5,780 nt of DNA from an uncultured Collinsella sp. (lineage in GTDB: Bacteria > Actinomycetota > Coriobacteriia > Coriobacteriales > Coriobacteriaceae): assembly GCA_938045085.1 (NCBI GenBank), contig CALINZ010000225.1, positions 1 through 5,780 of the forward strand, written 5' to 3'. The notes under the pieces are model-generated. The model was given only the letters and a program-made list of their open reading frames with translations. It ran no database searches and was not told the DNA's origin. This document shows positions 5,155 through 5,780 of this stretch, piece by piece; the first letter of the stretch is position 1; every line of letters begins with the position of its first letter. The position numbers and the translations under genes were made by a program.

Positions 5155-5780
5155 ATGGAAGCACAGGAAAACTCCCAGACTGAGCAGAATGTTCAGACGC
5201 CCAAGAAGCGCGAGCTGGCGCTCGTATCGCGCAGTACCTATATCAAGGAGAAGGCGCTGCAGTGGATCTTCTTTGCCTGCGCGTTCTTGGCGGTCGTTAC
5301 CGTCATCCTGATTTTTGTCTTTACCACGTACTCGGCGCTGCCCGTCTTTACTGACATCGGTCTGGCGGACTTCTTTAGCTTTACGTGGGCGCCTTCCGAG
5401 GGCCACTACGGCATCTTGTCGCTGCTTGCCGGCTCGGGTCTGGTGACCGTCGGTGCGCTCGCCATGGGCGTGCCGCTGGGCGTGGGTACGGCCGTTTACC
5501 TGGTCGAGATTGCCAGCAAGCGCGTGCGCAAGCTCATCAGCCCCGCCGTTGACCTGCTGGCGGGCATACCCTCCATCATCTACGGCTTCTTTGGCATGAT
5601 CATCATCCGCCCGTTTATCGCACAACTGACCGGTGGTCTTGGTTTTGGTGCGCTGACAGCGTGGTTCGTGCTCGCCATCATGATCGTCCCTACCATCACG
5701 ACGCTTACCATCGATGCCCTCAATTCCATTCCCATGGGCATTCGCGAGGCATCGTATGCCATGGGTGCTACTAAGTGGCA
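5155..5780 (+). CDS. pstC: Phosphate ABC transporter permease PstC, 3'-truncated by window edge
   Basis: PstC is one of the two membrane subunits of the PstSCAB phosphate importer. 208 complete codons are visible and the frame is open to the window end, so about 80-100 residues are missing. The hydrophilic N-terminal segment (1-34, rich in Gln, Glu and Lys) is followed by a membrane helix at about 36-58, an extracellular segment FFSFTWAPSEGHYGIL (73-88) typical of PstC, and further helices at about 89-117, 134-153 and 166-186. The PstC-characteristic GIPSIIYGFFGMII lies at 137-150. DALNSIPMGIREASYAMGATKW (187-208) is the EAA loop that docks onto the ATPase PstB; it is cut just after its core. 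The start at 5155 has AAGGGGAG (5139-5146) 8 bases upstream, and the pstS stop is one base before it. pstA, pstB and phoU would be expected next but are not visible. Confidence 0.95.
   Translation, partial: MEAQENSQTEQNVQTPKKRELALVSRSTYIKEKALQWIFFACAFLAVVTVILIFVFTTYSALPVFTDIGLADFFSFTWAPSEGHYGILSLLAGSGLVTVGALAMGVPLGVGTAVYLVEIASKRVRKLISPAVDLLAGIPSIIYGFFGMIIIRPFIAQLTGGLGFGALTAWFVLAIMIVPTITTLTIDALNSIPMGIREASYAMGATKW

Noticed and set aside
4263..5156. A 297-codon minus-strand open frame opposite pstS.
   Set aside because: It is the complement of a clearly real lipoprotein gene, has no family motif, and is explained by codon bias.

Overview
The window is about 5.8 kb of moderately high-GC bacterial chromosome. 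It joins the tail of a cell-wall/division cluster to the head of a phosphate-uptake operon, with every gene on the + strand. Order: murB (5' end cut off), ftsQ/divIB-type gene, ftsZ, terminator, regulatory gap, pgeF (YfiH/YlmD family), pstS, pstC (3' end cut off). The actinobacterial FtsZ signature (GEGGGTGTG, with Glu where E. coli has Met), ftsQ next to ftsZ without ftsA, and the protein sequences themselves suggest an anaerobic Actinomycetota member of the class Coriobacteriia, Collinsella-like. That placement is inferred from memory of these families, not from a search.

Region 1 (1-1955): murB supplies the NADPH-dependent reduction that makes UDP-MurNAc. Its 3' end overlaps the start of the ftsQ-type gene by 44 bases, so the two are very probably co-transcribed. 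The FtsQ-type protein has an unusually long, strongly basic, Pro-rich cytoplasmic tail before its single membrane helix and POTRA domain.

Region 2 (1956-3368): a 199-base gap precedes ftsZ. It holds a promoter candidate, several small repeats and a good 18-base imperfect palindrome. ftsZ is complete, including the T7 loop and the C-terminal FtsA/SepF-binding-type peptide. It ends in a strong intrinsic terminator, so the division unit appears to stop there.

Region 3 (3369-5780): a 151-base regulatory gap contains a perfect 7-4-7 direct repeat (CTTTACG, TTCC, CTTTACG) with the geometry of a PhoB/PhoP box, followed by -10-like elements and small dyads. It precedes pgeF, whose stop codon overlaps the pstS start (ATGA). 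pstS is followed after one base by pstC. pgeF, which follows ftsZ in many Gram-positive division clusters, here looks wired into a phosphate-responsive pst operon.

No mobile element, RNA gene, CRISPR array or clearly new system is visible. No stretch over 300 bases lacks a gene. The most interesting points are the Pho-box-like repeat and the pgeF-pst coupling.
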